Assembly: GCF_004352835.1 (NCBI RefSeq)
Contig: NZ_SJSB01000008.1
Location: 124,001-188,000 of the forward strand
Direction of reading: 5' to 3'
DNA: 64,000 bases
DNA from: Marinomonas flavescens
Lineage (GTDB): Bacteria; Pseudomonadota; Gammaproteobacteria; Pseudomonadales; Marinomonadaceae
The position numbers and the translations under genes were made by a program. This document shows, piece by piece, positions 46,860 to 56,272 of the stretch. Under the pieces are notes generated by a model, which was not told the DNA's origin, did not search any database, and saw only the letters and a program-made list of their open reading frames with translations. Each line of letters opens with the position of its first letter. Position 1 is the first letter of the stretch.

Positions 46860-47681
46860 TTACTTATCGATATTGAAGGTTGACCAAATAGGAGCATGGT
46901 CTGATGGTTTCTCTAGTGCCCTTAACTCATAGTCTACATCGGACGCTTCTAAGTATGGAGTGAGCCCTTTTGAAGACAGAATGACATCGATGCGAAGGCC
47001 GCGTTTTGGCTCATCCGCAAAGCCTTTTGAACGGTAGTCAAACCAGCTGAAACGATCATTTTTTGTTGGGTTAAGCAGGCGATAACTATCGTCAAAGCCC
47101 CAATCTATTAGGGTTTTAAGCCATTCACGTTCTTCTGGTAAGAAACTGCACTTACCGGTTCGTAACCAACGCTTCGCATTGACTTCACCAATACCAATGT
47201 CTAAGTCTGTTGGCGATATATTGATGTCGCCCATGACGATGATTTTTTCATCTGGAGAATGGTGCTCTAAGTAGCTCATTAGGTCTGAGTAAAATTTCCG
47301 TTTGGCGGGAAATTTCGTCTCATGATCTCGACTTTCACCTTGTGGGAAGTAGCCATTGAGCACTTTTACCGGGCCTTGTGCCGTGTCGAAGGTGGCGATA
47401 ATCATACGACGCTGGGCGTCTTCATCGTCTCCTGGAAAGCCGTATTCGACAGAAGTCGCTTCTTGTTTACTAAAGATCGCTACGCCGTAGTGAGATTTTT
47501 GACCATAGTAGTACGCATGATAACCCACAGACTCAGGGATCTCGTGAGGGAAGGCCTCATCGTGTACTTTTATTTCTTGTAGGCCGATGACGTCGGGTGC
47601 GTGTTTTTCAACAAGCGCCTCGATTTGATGAGGGCGTGCACGTAAACCATTGATGTTAAAAGAGACAAATTTCACTGTCAT
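46860..47681 (-). CDS. xthA: Exodeoxyribonuclease III
   Basis: XthA cuts at abasic sites and trims 3' blocking groups in base-excision repair. The 273-residue enzyme shows the endonuclease/exonuclease/phosphatase motifs: [21 protein letters not shown] (metal-binding Glu), [14 protein letters not shown] and SDHAPIW. It lies downstream of nothing on its strand and diverges from gor, so it is probably transcribed alone. Confidence 0.95.
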   Translation of the reverse strand: MTVKFVSFNINGLRARPHQIEALVEKHAPDVIGLQEIKVHDEAFPHEIPESVGYHAYYYGQKSHYGVAIFSKQEATSVEYGFPGDDEDAQRRMIIATFDTAQGPVKVLNGYFPQGESRDHETKFPAKRKFYSDLMSYLEHHSPDEKIIVMGDINISPTDLDIGIGEVNAKRWLRTGKCSFLPEEREWLKTLIDWGFDDSYRLLNPTKNDRFSWFDYRSKGFADEPKRGLRIDVILSSKGLTPYLEASDVDYELRALEKPSDHAPIWSTFNIDK

Positions 47682-47851
47682 TCCTTGCTAATCGAATTTC
47701 GTTAATCATACCCAGTTGTGCATCGAGCATAAAGTGAATGATGACGATGGTTTCATTGTTTTTACTCATCTAGTTGACAGAATGGCTTTTTACTTGGTTC
47801 GTGCTGCTGGTACACTGCGTGTCATCTATATTCAGTTTGGCGGAGATAATA

Positions 47852-49228
47852 ATGTCATATCAATACGATTTGTTTGTAATTGGCGCGGGTTCTGGTGGTG
47901 TTCGTGCGAGTCGTGTCGCGGCTTCCAAAGGCTATAAAGTGGCAGTGGCTGAAGGCAGTGCACTGGGTGGCACTTGTGTGAACATTGGTTGTGTGCCAAA
48001 AAAATTGTTTGTTTATGGTTCTGAGTTTGGTCATGGTTTTGAACAGGCGGCCGGTTTTGGTTGGAACACACAAGGTGTTTCTTTTGATTGGGCTACATTA
48101 CGTGATAATAAAACCAAAGAAATCGAACGCTTAAATGGCATTTATTCAAACATGTTGAATAATGCCGGTGTGGAAATCGTGTCAGGTTTTGCCTCGTTTG
48201 TGGATGACCACACAGTAGAAGTGAACGGCGTGCAATACACGGCAGAGCGTATCTTGATTGCAGTTGGTGCTAAGCCTTTCATACCAGTATTTGATGGCAG
48301 TGAGTTTGTTGTCAGTTCTAACGAAATGTTTTTCTTAGATGAATTGCCTAAGAAAGCCTTGGTCGTCGGTGGTGGTTATATTGCCGTCGAATTTGCGGGC
48401 ATTTTGAATGGTTTGGGTGTCGCGACTTCCTTGGCGTATCGTGGCGATCAGTTGTTGCGCGGCTTTGACCAAGATATTCGAGAGTTTGCATCAGAAGAGT
48501 ATCGTAAGTCTGGCATCGACGTGCGTTTGAATACCGACGTTAAGTCGATTGAATTAGCAGACGCCGCTCAACCAGAAGGTGAGCGCATTGTTCATTTCCA
48601 AGATGGTCGTTCCGAAACGTTTGGTTTGGTGTTATACGCAACGGGTCGAGTGCCAAACATCGACGCGCTTTCTTTGGAGAAAGCGGGCATAGAGACGGGC
48701 AAAAATGGGGCGGTGAAAGTGGACAACAATTTCACCACCAGCGCTTCTAGTGTGTTTGCACTGGGTGATGTAACAGACAATATTCAATTGACGCCAGTGG
48801 CGATTAAAGAAGCCATGGCGTTGATCTCTTACTGGTTTGATGGCAAAGAAATTGATTTTGATTACGACAATATCCCAACGGCTGTGTTCAGCCAGCCATC
48901 CATTGGCACGGTCGGCCTGAGCGAGCAAGAAGCGGAAAAACGTGGTTTGGATTTCCGTGTATATCAAACTGATTTCCGTCCTATGAAACACACGTTAAGT
49001 GGCAGTACAGAGCGTGCTTTGATGAAGTTGTTGGTGAATAACGCCGACGACAAAGTCATTGGCGCCCACATGGTCGGAGATTATTCGGGTGAGATCATGC
49101 AAGGTTTGGGTGTCGCGTTAAAAGCCGGCGCAACCAAAGCGGATTTTGATGCCACAGTGGGTGTTCATCCTACTAGCGCGGAAGAGTTTGTTACTTTTTC
49201 TGATGCGGCATTAAAACCTCGAAAATAG
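47852..49228 (+). CDS. gor: Glutathione-disulfide reductase
   Basis: Gor keeps glutathione reduced using NADPH and FAD. The 458-residue protein has the FAD motif IGAGSGGVRAS, the redox pair C42/C47 in GGTCVNIGCVPKK, and the active-site VGVHPTSAEE near the C-terminus. The ATG at 47852 is preferred because CGGAGAT precedes it; a longer frame to 47774 has no ribosome site. A terminator follows. Confidence 0.95.
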   Translation: MSYQYDLFVIGAGSGGVRASRVAASKGYKVAVAEGSALGGTCVNIGCVPKKLFVYGSEFGHGFEQAAGFGWNTQGVSFDWATLRDNKTKEIERLNGIYSNMLNNAGVEIVSGFASFVDDHTVEVNGVQYTAERILIAVGAKPFIPVFDGSEFVVSSNEMFFLDELPKKALVVGGGYIAVEFAGILNGLGVATSLAYRGDQLLRGFDQDIREFASEEYRKSGIDVRLNTDVKSIELADAAQPEGERIVHFQDGRSETFGLVLYATGRVPNIDALSLEKAGIETGKNGAVKVDNNFTTSASSVFALGDVTDNIQLTPVAIKEAMALISYWFDGKEIDFDYDNIPTAVFSQPSIGTVGLSEQEAEKRGLDFRVYQTDFRPMKHTLSGSTERALMKLLVNNADDKVIGAHMVGDYSGEIMQGLGVALKAGATKADFDATVGVHPTSAEEFVTFSDAALKPRK

Positions 49229-49264
49229 CGTTCTTTCAAATCAATTAATACACCTACCTCTCTC

Positions 49265-49296
49265 AAAAGGCACGCTTATTTAAGTGTGCCTTTTTT
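49265..49296 (+). terminator. Terminator after gor
   Basis: AAAAGGCACGCTTA...TAAGTGTGCCTTTTTT forms a long stem with one mismatch and a T-run. It separates gor from the eight-gene operon that follows. Confidence 0.88.
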
Positions 49297-49460
49297 AGTT
49301 TTCTAAGATAACTCCGCCCTATAAAACAGTATTTTGACTGTTTTTAATAAAAAAATTTTTTTTTGTAAGAAATATCACGTCAATAACGACTAACCTTAAA
49401 CTATTACTTAAGCGTGTTTATTCCATTGAATAATACGGGTTATTGCCAGCGAGGCTTTTT

Positions 49461-50042
49461 TTGATAATTGAATTACAGCAGTTAATTAGTTCAGGACATT
49501 ATCCAGTATGGCTAGTCATGGTGGGGATTGTATTATTGTCTTATCTATTAGAAGACGTTGCAATTGTGACCGCTGCTTCGCTTGCCGCACAAGACGTTCT
49601 ACCACCTAGTCTTTCCTTAGTTGCCATCATGTTCGGCATTATTACAGGTGACGCTGGCCTATATTTTTTAGGGGTTTATGCTAAAAAATCCCGCTGGTTG
49701 CGTTATCGCGTTTACACCAATAAATACTTCAATTTTATCCGTGTTCGTTTTCAAAATGGCGTCTTTATCAATCTTTGTATTGCCCGCTTTATTCCAGGAT
49801 TACGAACCGCTGGATTTACCTTAAGCGGCTTTTTATCTGTTCCCTTTAGCCTTTTTCTTAGTGCGGTAATGTTATCCACTACGATCTGGGTTGCTCTCGT
49901 ATTTACTTTTGTCTATCGATTAGGCAGCAGCGCTTGGGTTCAGGCTGCTCAATATCAATGGATGCTCATCTTAATTGCCGGCGCTGTGTTATTTGCCGCA
50001 AATCGTATTATTCGTCATTCTATTTCAAGAAGGTTGTCATGA
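49461..50042 (+). CDS. DedA-family membrane protein
   Basis: The 193-residue inner-membrane protein has several helices and the DedA-type segment ARFIPGLRTAGFTLSGFLSVPFSLF, with the proline-containing re-entrant region. DedA proteins include undecaprenyl-phosphate and phospholipid flippases. The start is uncertain: TTG at 49461 has GCGAGG six bases upstream; an in-frame TTG at 49443 is an alternative. It is the first gene of a tightly packed operon and overlaps the ATP-grasp gene by four bases. Confidence 0.84.
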   Translation: MIIELQQLISSGHYPVWLVMVGIVLLSYLLEDVAIVTAASLAAQDVLPPSLSLVAIMFGIITGDAGLYFLGVYAKKSRWLRYRVYTNKYFNFIRVRFQNGVFINLCIARFIPGLRTAGFTLSGFLSVPFSLFLSAVMLSTTIWVALVFTFVYRLGSSAWVQAAQYQWMLILIAGAVLFAANRIIRHSISRRLS

Positions 50043-51172
50043 ATTCAAAATTAAGCACGCCCTATATAGAGGCAGGTAAAATTAACGCAGGTATGCCGTA
50101 TTTAGAGGAGGACACTGGTGTATCCGTGTCGTCTTATGAGTTTATGCCTAGCTGGGTTTTTTATACGCCTGTTGTTTTACAGAGCCTATTGCTGGCTGTT
50201 CGTTATGGCGATATTCGTTTGCCGTTAGTAGCGAATCCAACCATTTTCTTGAGTGGCATGGTAGGGGAGTCTAAACACGATATTTTAGTATTGGCAGGTC
50301 CTGTTGCTAAGCCTTGGATCTCACCATTTATTTCATTGATCAAAACACAAGACTCTTTGGATGACCAAGATACTCATGCAAAGCAAGAGCTTGAGAAAGC
50401 AAACTTAACCTTCCCTATAGTGGCAAAGCCGGATTTAGGCTGTCGTGGTGTGGGGGTCAAATTAGTTAAAAATGAGCAGCAGCTTAAAAGCTACATTGAT
50501 TCTTATCCATTAGGAGCGCGTTACTTATTACAAGAAAAAGCCCCTTACGAGGCTGAAGCGGGTGTGTTCTACGTTCGTTATCCAAATGAATCAAAAGGCA
50601 AAATCATTTCCATTACGCTCAAATACACTCCATCTGTTGTGGGTGATGGGGTATGCACACTTAAAGAATTGATTGAGCAAAGTCCGAGAGCAGGAAAACT
50701 GAGTCATCTGTATTTTCCACGTCATGAAGATAAGCTAGATTGGGTATTACCTGAAGGCGAAGAGTTTCAGCTAGCGTTTGCTGGTAGCCACAGTCGAGGT
50801 TCAATTTTTCGTGATGGTAATAAGTACATTACGGAACAATTGACCCGCAAAATGGACGAAATTCTCGCAGATGTAGATGGTTACTATTATGGTCGTCTGG
50901 ACGTTAAATTTCGTGACATACATAGTTTCATGGAAGGCGAGAACTTCACTATTTTAGAATTGAATGGTGCCAGTAGTGAAGCGGCTCATATATGGGACCG
51001 AAATACCCCACTAAAAGAAATCTATAAAACGTTATTGTCACAATACCGCATGTTGTTTGAAATCGGCGCGCAACAGAAAAAACTCGGTCATCGTCCAGCA
51101 TCAATTAAGACATTAATTGGCGCATGGAAAGAAGAAAAAGAGCTTATGAAGCACTATCCAATGACAGACTAA
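50039..51172 (+). CDS. ATP-grasp family ligase
   Basis: The 377-residue protein has an ATP-grasp fold: FPIVAKPDLGCRGVGVKLVK (phosphate loop and lysines), YLLQEKAPYEAEAG, and YYGRLDVKFRDI with FTILELNGASSEA near the end (metal-binding Asp, Glu and Asn). ATP-grasp enzymes join an amino group to a carboxylate through an acyl-phosphate. No specific family was recognised. It overlaps the DedA gene (ATGA), and 34 bases with GGAGGG separate it from the next gene. Confidence 0.82.
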   Translation: MNSKLSTPYIEAGKINAGMPYLEEDTGVSVSSYEFMPSWVFYTPVVLQSLLLAVRYGDIRLPLVANPTIFLSGMVGESKHDILVLAGPVAKPWISPFISLIKTQDSLDDQDTHAKQELEKANLTFPIVAKPDLGCRGVGVKLVKNEQQLKSYIDSYPLGARYLLQEKAPYEAEAGVFYVRYPNESKGKIISITLKYTPSVVGDGVCTLKELIEQSPRAGKLSHLYFPRHEDKLDWVLPEGEEFQLAFAGSHSRGSIFRDGNKYITEQLTRKMDEILADVDGYYYGRLDVKFRDIHSFMEGENFTILELNGASSEAAHIWDRNTPLKEIYKTLLSQYRMLFEIGAQQKKLGHRPASIKTLIGAWKEEKELMKHYPMTD

Positions 51173-51206
51173 CAGATTCATTATTATTTTATTGGAGGGC
51201 GTGTTT

Positions 51207-51755
51207 ATGCCGCTGAGTTCAACAATGGCGCAAGGTTCGAAAGAGTATTGTGCTAATGACATCATACTGGGTTGCTTAGAGACGTTGCAGCAAGGTCGTC
51301 AGTTTTTGACGTCTATTGACGATGAACAATATTGTTATGTGGCCGCGCCACATGTCGCGAGTTCAATCGGCGGGCATTTTCGTCATTTGCTGGATGTTTT
51401 TGAGGCTGTTTATAAAAACCAGCAATGCATCGATTACAACTTGCGTCGTCGTGGTCATGGAATAGAAACATCTAAAGTGGCTGCATTAACGGCAATAAAT
51501 CAATTAATAAGCTGGTTACAATTACTTGAGAATGACGTGTTAACAATGCAAACACGAGTCATTACAGAGGTCTGTTTGAGTAAAACACAACATGGTGAAA
51601 TGGGGTCAACCGTTGGTCGTGAGCTTACTTTTGCCGCGTTGCACGCGACTCATCATTTTGCCATGGCCAATGTCATTGTGAGTCTTCTTAATGGGCGTGT
51701 AAGTGATCAGTTTGGGTATGCACCGTCTACCGTCTCCTATTTACGGGATCAATAA
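51207..51755 (+). CDS. DinB-like helix-bundle metalloprotein
   Basis: The 182-residue protein resembles the DinB/YfiT four-helix family, with HFRHLLDVFEAVY (His57/His60) and HATHHFAMANVIV (His146/149/150), the histidine set that binds a divalent metal. DinB-like proteins include thiol-transfer enzymes that use mycothiol or bacillithiol; the reaction here is unknown. The ATG at 51207 follows GGAGGG. The NRDE gene starts three bases after it. Confidence 0.8.
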   Translation: MPLSSTMAQGSKEYCANDIILGCLETLQQGRQFLTSIDDEQYCYVAAPHVASSIGGHFRHLLDVFEAVYKNQQCIDYNLRRRGHGIETSKVAALTAINQLISWLQLLENDVLTMQTRVITEVCLSKTQHGEMGSTVGRELTFAALHATHHFAMANVIVSLLNGRVSDQFGYAPSTVSYLRDQ

Positions 51756-51758
51756 GTT

Positions 51759-52517
51759 ATGTGTTCAGTGTCCTGGTTATTAGACAACGATGGCTATCAG
51801 GTTTTCTTCAATCGCGATGAGCAAAAGACGCGAGCTTTGGCCTTACCTCCGAAGCATATAGTGTTGCAGGATGTGGCTGTTTTAATGCCCATTGATCCAG
51901 TGGCTAAGGGCAGTTGGATTAGTGTCAACGAATACGGTTTAACGCTGTGTTTATTGAATAATTATCAAGGCCAAGCACCAAGTGGCGTATTAATTAGTCG
52001 TGGTCAATTGGTAAAGCTTTTATCTAAATCACAAAACTTGGCTTCGTTGGAATACGAATTCAGTACTTTAAATCTGGCTCGTTATGCACCTTTTACACTG
52101 TTGGTTTTTGATGCTGAATTAAATAATCAACAAGGTAAGGTGATGGCTTTTGAGTGGGATGGAATGTGCTGCAATACGTTTCCTGAATGGTCCCCTCGTT
52201 TTTCATCAGGCATGGATTTGGACAAAGTTAAGCGTGCACGAAATGACGCCTATCAAGATTGCATAGAGAGCGGTGAATGCTTTCAAAACCTTCTGACCTT
52301 GCATGCAAGCCATCATCCAGATCATTTGCATAAATCGTTTTGCATGCACAGAGAGGACGCACATACCGTGAGTTTTACTCATGTGCAAGTCACTTCTCGA
52401 AGTCAAAGTATGTCTTATGTTGCTGGTTCACCATGTGAAAATTTAACGCAAGAAGCGGTAGTGTCAAACCGCATACCATTATTAGCGAATGCCACGCCAG
52501 ATTTACTGGCTTGTTAG
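51759..52517 (+). CDS. NRDE (TANGO2) family protein
   Basis: The 252-residue protein starts MCSVSWL, with the conserved Cys2 that would be N-terminal after removal of Met, and has FNRDEQKTRA, the family's namesake motif. TANGO2-like proteins are found in animals and bacteria; they are linked to haem or lipid handling but the reaction is unsettled. Here it lies between a DinB-like and a YHS-domain gene. Its C-terminus has several histidines and may be specific to this lineage. Confidence 0.84.
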   Translation: MCSVSWLLDNDGYQVFFNRDEQKTRALALPPKHIVLQDVAVLMPIDPVAKGSWISVNEYGLTLCLLNNYQGQAPSGVLISRGQLVKLLSKSQNLASLEYEFSTLNLARYAPFTLLVFDAELNNQQGKVMAFEWDGMCCNTFPEWSPRFSSGMDLDKVKRARNDAYQDCIESGECFQNLLTLHASHHPDHLHKSFCMHREDAHTVSFTHVQVTSRSQSMSYVAGSPCENLTQEAVVSNRIPLLANATPDLLAC

Positions 52518-52526
52518 GAGAGTGAA

Positions 52527-52967
52527 ATGAAAAAATATTTCTTGTCATTATTGTTGTTAATAAGTTCGTTTAGCTATGCTCAAGATCTTGTTTATACAGG
52601 CTATTTTAATAACAAAGCATTAAGTGGGTACGATACAGTTGCTTACTTTACTGATAATAAACCGGTGGTTGGCGACAAAAAGTTTGTTACTAAGTACAAA
52701 GGAGCAGATTGGTATTTTGCTAACGAAGAACATTTGGCTATGTTTAAACTCAATCCAGAAAAATACGCACCACAATATGGTGGTTACTGTGCTTGGGCCA
52801 TTGGCGCTCAGAGTAGCTTTGCCTCCGCGGATCCTGAGCAGTGGGCTATTGTGAATGGCAAACTGTATTTAAATTATGATGCTGACATCAAAGCAAAATG
52901 GGACAAAGATCCATCAGGCTTTATTGAAAAAGCAGACAAGGTTTGGCCTAAACTTATTTCTGAATAG
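52527..52967 (+). CDS. Secreted YHS-domain protein
   Basis: The 146-residue protein has a signal peptide (YFLSLLLLISSFSYA then QDLVYTG) and the YHS-domain pattern GYDTVAYFTDNKP...YKGADWYFANEEHLAMFKLNPEKYAPQYGGYCAWA in its middle. YHS domains often bind metal; here the Tyr-Tyr-Gly-Gly-Tyr-Cys segment holds the likely Cys. It would act in the periplasm. It begins nine bases after the NRDE gene. Confidence 0.84.
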   Translation: MKKYFLSLLLLISSFSYAQDLVYTGYFNNKALSGYDTVAYFTDNKPVVGDKKFVTKYKGADWYFANEEHLAMFKLNPEKYAPQYGGYCAWAIGAQSSFASADPEQWAIVNGKLYLNYDADIKAKWDKDPSGFIEKADKVWPKLISE

Positions 52968-52981
52968 AAAGGAACGCTATT

Positions 52982-53443
52982 ATGAAAAAAATCATTCGTT
53001 ATCTTCCCATTGTTTTTATCGCTTTTATTTTTTTGCAGTCGTTAGTGTTTAAATTTTTAGGCTCTTATGAAACTCAGTATATTTTTGGCGTTTTAAGCAG
53101 CTGGTCCGGTTTACATTGGTTTAGGGATTATGGTGCTTATCTTGTTGGAGGTTCAGAGTTAATTGCTACTGTATTGCTGTTTACTCGCTTTCAATTTTAC
53201 GGTGCATTACTCAGTGTTGGAGTGATGACTGGGGCCATTTTCTTCCATCTATTTACTCCGTTAGGTGTTCTCATGCCAGAATTTAATGCAGCTGGTGAAA
53301 TTGTAGGAAATGATAGTGGTGTCTTGTTTGGCATGGCTTGTTTGGTCTGGTTAGCGGCTTGCTTCGTGGTAACACGCCATGTGTTAGAAAAACGCGCAGC
53401 AGCCTGTCAAGCGTCGAATGCTAGAGGCGAGCCTTTATGCTAA
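52982..53443 (+). CDS. DoxX-like small membrane protein
   Basis: The 153-residue protein has about four membrane helices and the DoxX-like layout, with FLQSLVFKFLGS and GSELIATVLLFTRF. Its short C-terminal tail holds two cysteines. DoxX-type proteins are often encoded with redox or lipid enzymes; the function is unclear. It starts 14 bases after the YHS gene and overlaps the acyltransferase gene by seven bases. Confidence 0.78.
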   Translation: MKKIIRYLPIVFIAFIFLQSLVFKFLGSYETQYIFGVLSSWSGLHWFRDYGAYLVGGSELIATVLLFTRFQFYGALLSVGVMTGAIFFHLFTPLGVLMPEFNAAGEIVGNDSGVLFGMACLVWLAACFVVTRHVLEKRAAACQASNARGEPLC

Positions 53444-55200
53444 ACAGTCCCTTTCGTTTGCCTCGCGTAACGCCGTTTGGTCTTGGTGAGTCATTTGTCG
53501 AATGGTTAACGGGTTTGGATAAACTCGATAATTTGTATCAAAAACGACCGGGTAATTTGTCAAGTTTTGATTTCATGCGTTACACCCTAGATGGTCTTGA
53601 TATCGAGTATGAGGTGTCATTAGGTAGCACCAGTAATATTCCAGAACAAGGTCCTGTTGTTATCGTTGCTAATCATCCATTAGGGGCGATTGAAGGTGTA
53701 ATATTAGCGGACTTGATAGGATCTGTTCGATCCGATGTGAAGGTACTTGCTAATCAATTATTAAAACGTCTGCCTGAAATTAATGAATTGTTTATCGGCG
53801 TAGATGTATTTGGCGGAAAAAGTAGTAAAGCAACCAATGCGGCTGCGATCCTTGAGGCTAATAGACATTTAACGAATGGCGGTTTATTGATTGTGTTTCC
53901 TGCGGGAGAAGTCTCTACTTATCCTAAAGGATCGAACAGTTTAACGGACATTGAATGGCGTAACTCGGTGGCTAAATTCGTAAAACGGAGCAAAGCGACC
54001 ACAGTACCTATCTTTATTAATGGTCGAAATAGCCCTTGGTTTTACCGAGCAGGAAACGTTCATCCACTATTAAGAAGCGCTTTACTAGGGCGTGAACTGC
54101 TGAATAAAAAAGCCACAAACATCTCCATTTCTATTGGCTCTGCGATCCCATTTTCTGAAGTCAGTGATTTTTCTAATGATAAGGACATGGTTAATTATTT
54201 TCGTCTCAATACCTATTTGATGAGCCCGAAGGAAATTCCGAAAAACACAATAGCGGATCAATCTATTGAGAGTATTTTGGGGTTGCCTATTATCGACGCC
54301 GTTGATGCTGATACATTGCATCAAGAGATTACAAATTTACCTGAATCCTTCCACCTGTTAGATCAGGGTGATTTCTCAGTATATTGCGCACCCTCACAAT
54401 CTATTCCGTATTTAATGCAAGAAATTGGGCGTGTGCGCGAAGAAAGTTTCAGAATGGTCGGCGAAGGCAGTGGTTTAGCGTGTGACCTAGACGATTATGA
54501 TTTGTACTATCAACAATTATTTGTTTGGCACAAAAAAGATAAGCAATTGGTTGGCGCTTATCGTTTAGGGATGGTCGACAAACTGATTGAACAGCATGGA
54601 CTCGATGGCTTGTATTCTCGCAGTTTGTTTCATTATGACCAAGCGTTTATCGATACATTAGATTACAGCATTGAAGTAGGGAGATCGGTTGTTGCGGCGC
54701 CTTATCAAAAAAGCCTCAATGCATTGCTGATGCTATGGAAAGGCATCGCGACTTTTGTTTATCGCCACCCTAATTATACGCATTTATTTGGCCCTGTTAG
54801 CATCAGCAGTGAATACAGCCTGATTGCTCGCCAATTAATGGCTGAGACCTTGTCTATTCATTACTACGATGAGCAAAAAGCGAGTTTAGTGTCGCCTTCC
54901 ACACCATTCTCTCGCAGCCATAGCCCATTTTGGCAAACAGGCATGTTGTCTGCTTTAGCAAGTGTGCAGTTGTTATCAAAAGTTCTCTCTCGTATGGAAG
55001 AAGGTAAAGGTTTACCTGTGTTGCTGCGTCAGTATTTAAAAATGAACGGCAAGCTTGTTTGTTTCAATGTAGACCCTACGTTTCAAGATTGCTTAGATGG
55101 TCTGATTGTTGTGGACTTAAAAGCGGTTCCAGTGCAAACCTTGTCTAAATACATGGGCAAAGAAGAAGCCCAGAGTTACTTATCAGGAAACATTGAGTAA
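53437..55200 (+). CDS. olsF: OlsF-like bifunctional acyltransferase (aminolipid synthase)
   Basis: The 587-residue protein has two acyltransferase domains. Residues about 65-270 are PlsC-like, with VIVANHPLGAIEG (His80, Glu86) and LIVFPAGEVS (154-160). Residues about 310-570 are a GNAT-like OlsB domain, with ESFRMVGEGSG, LVGAYRLGMVD and SIEVGRSVVAAPYQKS. This two-domain order matches OlsF of Serratia proteamaculans, which makes ornithine lipid from ornithine by N- and O-acylation. Whether the amino acid here is ornithine cannot be read. It sits seventh in an operon with DedA and ATP-grasp genes. Confidence 0.83.
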   Translation: MLNSPFRLPRVTPFGLGESFVEWLTGLDKLDNLYQKRPGNLSSFDFMRYTLDGLDIEYEVSLGSTSNIPEQGPVVIVANHPLGAIEGVILADLIGSVRSDVKVLANQLLKRLPEINELFIGVDVFGGKSSKATNAAAILEANRHLTNGGLLIVFPAGEVSTYPKGSNSLTDIEWRNSVAKFVKRSKATTVPIFINGRNSPWFYRAGNVHPLLRSALLGRELLNKKATNISISIGSAIPFSEVSDFSNDKDMVNYFRLNTYLMSPKEIPKNTIADQSIESILGLPIIDAVDADTLHQEITNLPESFHLLDQGDFSVYCAPSQSIPYLMQEIGRVREESFRMVGEGSGLACDLDDYDLYYQQLFVWHKKDKQLVGAYRLGMVDKLIEQHGLDGLYSRSLFHYDQAFIDTLDYSIEVGRSVVAAPYQKSLNALLMLWKGIATFVYRHPNYTHLFGPVSISSEYSLIARQLMAETLSIHYYDEQKASLVSPSTPFSRSHSPFWQTGMLSALASVQLLSKVLSRMEEGKGLPVLLRQYLKMNGKLVCFNVDPTFQDCLDGLIVVDLKAVPVQTLSKYMGKEEAQSYLSGNIE

Positions 55201-56084
55201 TGCGCTATCTTAAGAAAATACTTGCTAAGGTAATTACAGGCACCGAGTTACCCCAAGAAGCGGAGAACAACGCTAAATTAGTGCAGCAAGTACGTGCCAC
55301 ACCTGGATTAATTCACGACCATGTTATTAAAAGTCAATGCTCGCAAGGCCGTAGTGAAGTGCATTACGTCAGTAGTGATAATAGAGTCATGGCAAGGCCT
55401 ACTGTGCTCTTTGTGCATGGTAGTCCTGGTAGCTGGGAATCTTTTGCGCCTTATTTTTTGCAGCCATCTTTGTCGGAAGCGTTTCGGCTCATATCTATAG
55501 ATCGGCCTGGTTGGGGATTATCTACGTTTCCAGGTAAAGTATTTCCTAGCGAATTAGCCGAACAAGCCCGAGTGCTTGGCCCTTCAATTGAAGCGATTTA
55601 CCAGCAAAATAAACAACAAAAAATTATCTTGGTAGGACATTCATTAGGGGGATCACTCGTGCCAGTATTGGCAGCCACTTACCCTGATTATGTACGCAGC
55701 GTGGTTATTTTGGCGGGTGATGTGAACCCTGTGTTAGCTCAACACCGTTGGTATAACAGTTTACTGGCGTGTGTGCCTCGCATTTTTGTAGCAAAACATT
55801 GGTATCACTCTAACTTAGAAATACTGGATTTAGCGAAGAGCTTAGCCAATCAGCAAGAAATGATGGCACAAGTGCAACAGCCAATCAGCATTATGCAAGG
55901 GACAAACGATAGACTGACCGATCCAAAAAATGTACATTTTGCCAGTTCATTATTTCAACAAAGCGCTTTGACAATACAATGGGTTCCTGACAAAGGGCAC
56001 ATGATCAACTTAATGTGTGTGGATCTAGTCAAAGCAGCGATCATGCGTTCGCATGAAAGTAGCGAGGCAGATTCCGTTCCGTAG
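55200..56084 (+). CDS. Alpha/beta-fold hydrolase, last gene of the lipid operon
   Basis: The 294-residue hydrolase has FVHGSPGSWESF, the nucleophile elbow in GHSLGGSLVPVL and a catalytic His in PDKGHMINL. Its ATG shares one base with the stop codon of the OlsF-like gene, so they are co-translated. A lipase, esterase or deacylase acting on the same lipid is a reasonable guess but is not shown by sequence. Confidence 0.86.
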   Translation: MRYLKKILAKVITGTELPQEAENNAKLVQQVRATPGLIHDHVIKSQCSQGRSEVHYVSSDNRVMARPTVLFVHGSPGSWESFAPYFLQPSLSEAFRLISIDRPGWGLSTFPGKVFPSELAEQARVLGPSIEAIYQQNKQQKIILVGHSLGGSLVPVLAATYPDYVRSVVILAGDVNPVLAQHRWYNSLLACVPRIFVAKHWYHSNLEILDLAKSLANQQEMMAQVQQPISIMQGTNDRLTDPKNVHFASSLFQQSALTIQWVPDKGHMINLMCVDLVKAAIMRSHESSEADSVP

Positions 56085-56272
56085 CGTCAAATTCATGCAC
56101 TAGCTTTATTAAAAAATGACTTGGTTGATGGTCTTCAAAGGCCAATGCTGCATCTTTTTTTTAGATGAACATACGTTTTGTGCATAGCCCTTAGTCTTAA
56201 TTTCAATTGCTTCATATTCTCGGTTTGTAATAATGCTGTTATGCATATTTGCCTAATAACAAAGAGATAGAC

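Noticed and set aside
49325..49365. A/T tract with TTGACT before the DedA operon as its promoter
   Set aside because: TTGACT at 49334-49339 has no acceptable -10 at 16-18 bases; the operon promoter could not be fixed.
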